NCBI GenBank assembly: GCA_021785435.1
Contig: JAJYFE010000025.1
Span: 1 to 37,964, forward strand
Direction: 5' to 3'
Length of the DNA: 37,964 bases
From: Planctomycetota bacterium
GTDB taxonomy: Bacteria; Planctomycetota; Phycisphaerae; WQYP01
A model generated the notes under the pieces. That model was not told the DNA's origin and searched no databases. It was given only the letters and a program-made list of their open reading frames with translations. The translations under genes were made by a program, and so were the position numbers. Numbering within the stretch: position 1 is the stretch's first letter; the number at the start of each line of letters is the position of its first letter. Positions 35,303-37,964 of the stretch are shown here, piece after piece.

Positions 35303-36634
35303 TTACCTTGACGCAGCAGCCCTGCGGTCCTCGGCGCTGGTCGTATGCCGCAGGTCCAGAAATTTCGGCGGCTTGCGGGAGCCGCTGCTCAACCTTAAGG
35401 CCTTAAGCTCCAAGGCGCTGGCGCTGACGATCCGTGGCGATATCTTGAGCCACGCCCGGGCTTTCTGCTGGAGTCGTTCCCGCCCCGCCTGAGCGTCGCG
35501 TTCCCACTGCACATGGATGGTGACGACATCGCTTAGCTCATGCCGCCGTCGGACCACCACCACGTAGTCCCGTATTTCCGGCAGGGAATGAAGCACGTCA
35601 AAAATAGCCGCGGGAAACAAGCTGGCCCCGCGGACTTTGAGTAATTGCTCGCGGCGCCCCACAATCGGCCCTAAGCGCGGCGTGGTGCGACCGCACGGGC
35701 AGGGTTCCGTATACAGCGCCGCCATATCGCCGGTGCGGAAACGTAACAAAGGCAGGCCTTCCACCCCCAGTGGCGTGATGACCACCTCTCCCACCCGGCC
35801 CGCGTCGATCGGCCGTCCCTGCGCGTCAATAATTTCCACCACCGCCAGAGCAGGATTCAGGTGTCCGCCCCGACAGACCGGGCCTTCCGCAAACGTCGCG
35901 CAGGTTTCCGTCGATGCATAGGTGCTTAGTACCGGCACACTGAAATTGGTGGCCAATCGTTTGGCCAGGGCGTTGGCGCTTCCGTCCGCGGCCCGCAGCG
36001 GCTCGCCAATGCCGATAATCGCCGCCAGAGCGTGGTAGACCCGTCGATCCGCCGGCGGGGGACAGTGCACCAACAGGGAAGGAACCGTAATCAGAAAATT
36101 CCGGCGGCCCGCGTCCAACAACGAGCAAAGCAGTTCCGGTTGAGCCACATGCGGCGTACCCACACGCCAACAGGCCGCGCCGAGCCGCTGGGCGCCCAGC
36201 CAATACGCCAGGCCGGCGACAAACAGGCGATCCATGCCCACCGCGATGATCAGATTGTCGCCGGTGGCCAGACCGGCGATACCCAGGGCAGCCGCTTCGT
36301 TTTCCGCCAGGCGGTTTAGATCGCCCTTGGTCAGCGGCACCCGCAAAGGCTTGCCCATCGTGCCGGAAGTGGTCACCCATTCCCGGATTTCCTGCGGCGA
36401 ACAACCGAAGGCGGCCTCACCCGCTGCGGACAACTGGTGCTTATCACTCAACGGCAGCGCCGTGATGTCCGCCAGCCTCCGAATTTTTTCCCCCGCCAGT
36501 CGACGGCGGTAAAACTCCGTACGGCCCGCGTGCGCCACATGCCGCAGGAATAACTTCTCCTGCACCGCCCGCCACCGCGGCACCGGCCAGAATAGCCGCC
36601 GACCTGTGGCTGTCAGGATATTCGCCACAATCAA
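35303..36634 (-). CDS. PaaK-like AMP-dependent CoA ligase
   Basis: VTTSGTMGKPLRVPLTKGDL...STYASTETCATFAEGPVC...GEVVITPLGVEGLPLLRFRTGDMAALYTEPCPCGRTTPRLGPIVGRREQLLKVRGASLFP. Confidence 0.82.
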   Translation of the reverse strand: MIVANILTATGRRLFWPVPRWRAVQEKLFLRHVAHAGRTEFYRRRLAGEKIRRLADITALPLSDKHQLSAAGEAAFGCSPQEIREWVTTSGTMGKPLRVPLTKGDLNRLAENEAAALGIAGLATGDNLIIAVGMDRLFVAGLAYWLGAQRLGAACWRVGTPHVAQPELLCSLLDAGRRNFLITVPSLLVHCPPPADRRVYHALAAIIGIGEPLRAADGSANALAKRLATNFSVPVLSTYASTETCATFAEGPVCRGGHLNPALAVVEIIDAQGRPIDAGRVGEVVITPLGVEGLPLLRFRTGDMAALYTEPCPCGRTTPRLGPIVGRREQLLKVRGASLFPAAIFDVLHSLPEIRDYVVVVRRRHELSDVVTIHVQWERDAQAGRERLQQKARAWLKISPRIVSASALELKALRLSSGSRKPPKFLDLRHTTSAEDRRAAASR

Positions 36635-36814
36635 AGCACCTTATCTCTTAATGAACCACGAAAGACAGAACCAGGGAACCCGCGGTCGTGCCGCAGCACC
36701 GCCTTTTCGTGCCTTTCGTGATTGACCCCGTCGCACCTCACCGCGCGAATCTCTTGCGAAGCTCTAACCCCGCCCCTCCATGCCCTGGCCAGCGTACGGC
36801 CATATGCGGCTATC

Positions 36815-37964
36815 TTAAAGTTCCTTGGCGTTAGGCGCCAATTCGCTCAGGCTTTCCACATGCGGTCGCCCGTAGTGGCCGCGGATGACCCAATATGCCC
36901 CGAGCAGATTCCAGAATATGGGAAAGAAACGAATGACCTGGGCCAAGGCAAAGGCCTGATCGGCGCTGTCCACCCCGCGCGTCACAAAAAAGTGCAGCAC
37001 CAGGCTGTCCAGTACGCCCAGTCCTTGCGGAGGCACAATCGGCAGACTGGTGGCCAGTGCTGTCACAGGTAGATAAGCCAAGTAACAGCCGAACGACGCC
37101 CGCATGCCAAAGGCCTGGCCCGCCAGCCAACCCGCCACCGGCAAAGCCGTTTGCGAAACGATGCTCGCCAGCAGCAGCACCGCCAGCAAGCCGATATGAC
37201 CGCGGTACACCCGCAATGTGCGGTCGGCATGCTTGATGAATTCCGGCAGACGCAGACGATCCAGCAGGGCGTCTACCCCGAACCAGCGGCGCAGCCGCGC
37301 GGAAAAATAAACCGTTGCCCCCACGGCCAGCACCGCCAACAGCCCCGTGATCAAGGCCACCACGCGCAGCAGGACACGGTCGGGGGGCGCCGCCGCGGTG
37401 GCTCCGAAGTGGTTCACCAGCAGTTGCACCGCCGCCGCCGCGCCCCCGACAATCATGATTCCCACCAGGCCGATCACACGATCCAATAGCACGGTGACCG
37501 CGCTTTTAGTGGGCTGGCCGGTTAGACGCCCCGCGTAAATAATCTTCACCACGTCGCCGCTGGTAGTGCCGGGAAGGAAGGTGGAATAAAACTGCCCCAC
37601 AAACGTAAGCGTCAGGCATTGTCTGTACGGTGTCGGCAGCCCCTGAACCCGCATCAATCGGGCCCAACGCCAGGCGGTGATAACAAACGGCAGCCCCAGC
37701 AGCAGCAGTGCCACCGCCAGAGGCCAAGGCTTCGCCGTGGCGAGAATGTGCCCGAGGCCCTGTTCAATTTCCGGCTGACCGTGCGCCTGTACCAGATAGT
37801 TTGCCGGCAGCAGCAGGTGCCGGGGGAAATCAATCGGCGAGCGATTCGCCACTGCGGTCACTTCGCGGCCGTTGGGCAGGCGTACGGTGATCCGTTGATC
37901 CTGAAATCCGATCCGCCAAAGCTTTCCCGCCCGGCCCATCAGCGGCAGTGCGGTGTTGCGAACG
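36815..37964 (-). CDS. Lysylphosphatidylglycerol synthase TM/UPF0104-like flippase, probably continuing past window edge
   Basis: Multiple TM; TAWRWARLMRVQGLPTPYRQCLTLTFVGQFYSTFLPGTTSGDVVKIIYAGRLTGQPTKSAVTVLLDRVIGLVGI; frame open beyond 37939. Confidence 0.8.
   Translation of the reverse strand, partial: VRNTALPLMGRAGKLWRIGFQDQRITVRLPNGREVTAVANRSPIDFPRHLLLPANYLVQAHGQPEIEQGLGHILATAKPWPLAVALLLLGLPFVITAWRWARLMRVQGLPTPYRQCLTLTFVGQFYSTFLPGTTSGDVVKIIYAGRLTGQPTKSAVTVLLDRVIGLVGIMIVGGAAAAVQLLVNHFGATAAAPPDRVLLRVVALITGLLAVLAVGATVYFSARLRRWFGVDALLDRLRLPEFIKHADRTLRVYRGHIGLLAVLLLASIVSQTALPVAGWLAGQAFGMRASFGCYLAYLPVTALATSLPIVPPQGLGVLDSLVLHFFVTRGVDSADQAFALAQVIRFFPIFWNLLGAYWVIRGHYGRPHVESLSELAPNAKEL

Noticed and set aside
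1-37964. CRISPR array, restriction-modification, toxin-antitoxin, retron or phage genes
   Set aside because: Looked for regularly spaced repeats, RT, nuclease, methyltransferase, integrase and TA-like pairs; none seen. nfo is a housekeeping AP endonuclease

Overview
GC-rich bacterial chromosomal window. Gene content and order suggest the Planctomycetes/Phycisphaerae, but this is inference only. Most of it is housekeeping genes: accA, PAP2 phosphatase, MFS, hemW-like, FHA, nfo, sugar-phosphate isomerase, DUF1207-type outer-membrane protein, nadA, amidase, HIT. A minus-strand block follows with secY-adk-map-infA-rpmJ-rpsM-rpsK-rpoA-rplQ (no rpsD in the usual place), then DUF971, GT9, mnmA, MFS, OsmC, accD, tRNA-Leu(GAG), an Sdh1-like succinate dehydrogenase (C/A/B), an amidohydrolase, a PaaK-like AMP ligase and a flippase-like membrane protein. 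A block of decayed insertion sequences (IS1634-like with an in-frame TAG, an IS630 fragment, and a nested IS5-type remnant with long TIRs) lies directly upstream of secY. I found no obvious new multi-gene system such as a defence locus, CRISPR array or BGC. The least explained signal is in the intergenic regions: (i) a recurring GTCGCC..GGCGAC hairpin, followed in three copies by TAAACT; (ii) a two-copy MITE-like element with GGGTGTG ends around divergent promoters; (iii) CACCG-N-CGGTG palindromes with compensatory changes; (iv) a 12-bp minisatellite encoding an AK-rich tail on RpoA; (v) a hairpin plus RBS-preceded small ORF between rpsM and rpsK; (vi) an orphan promoter facing the 3' end of sdhB.
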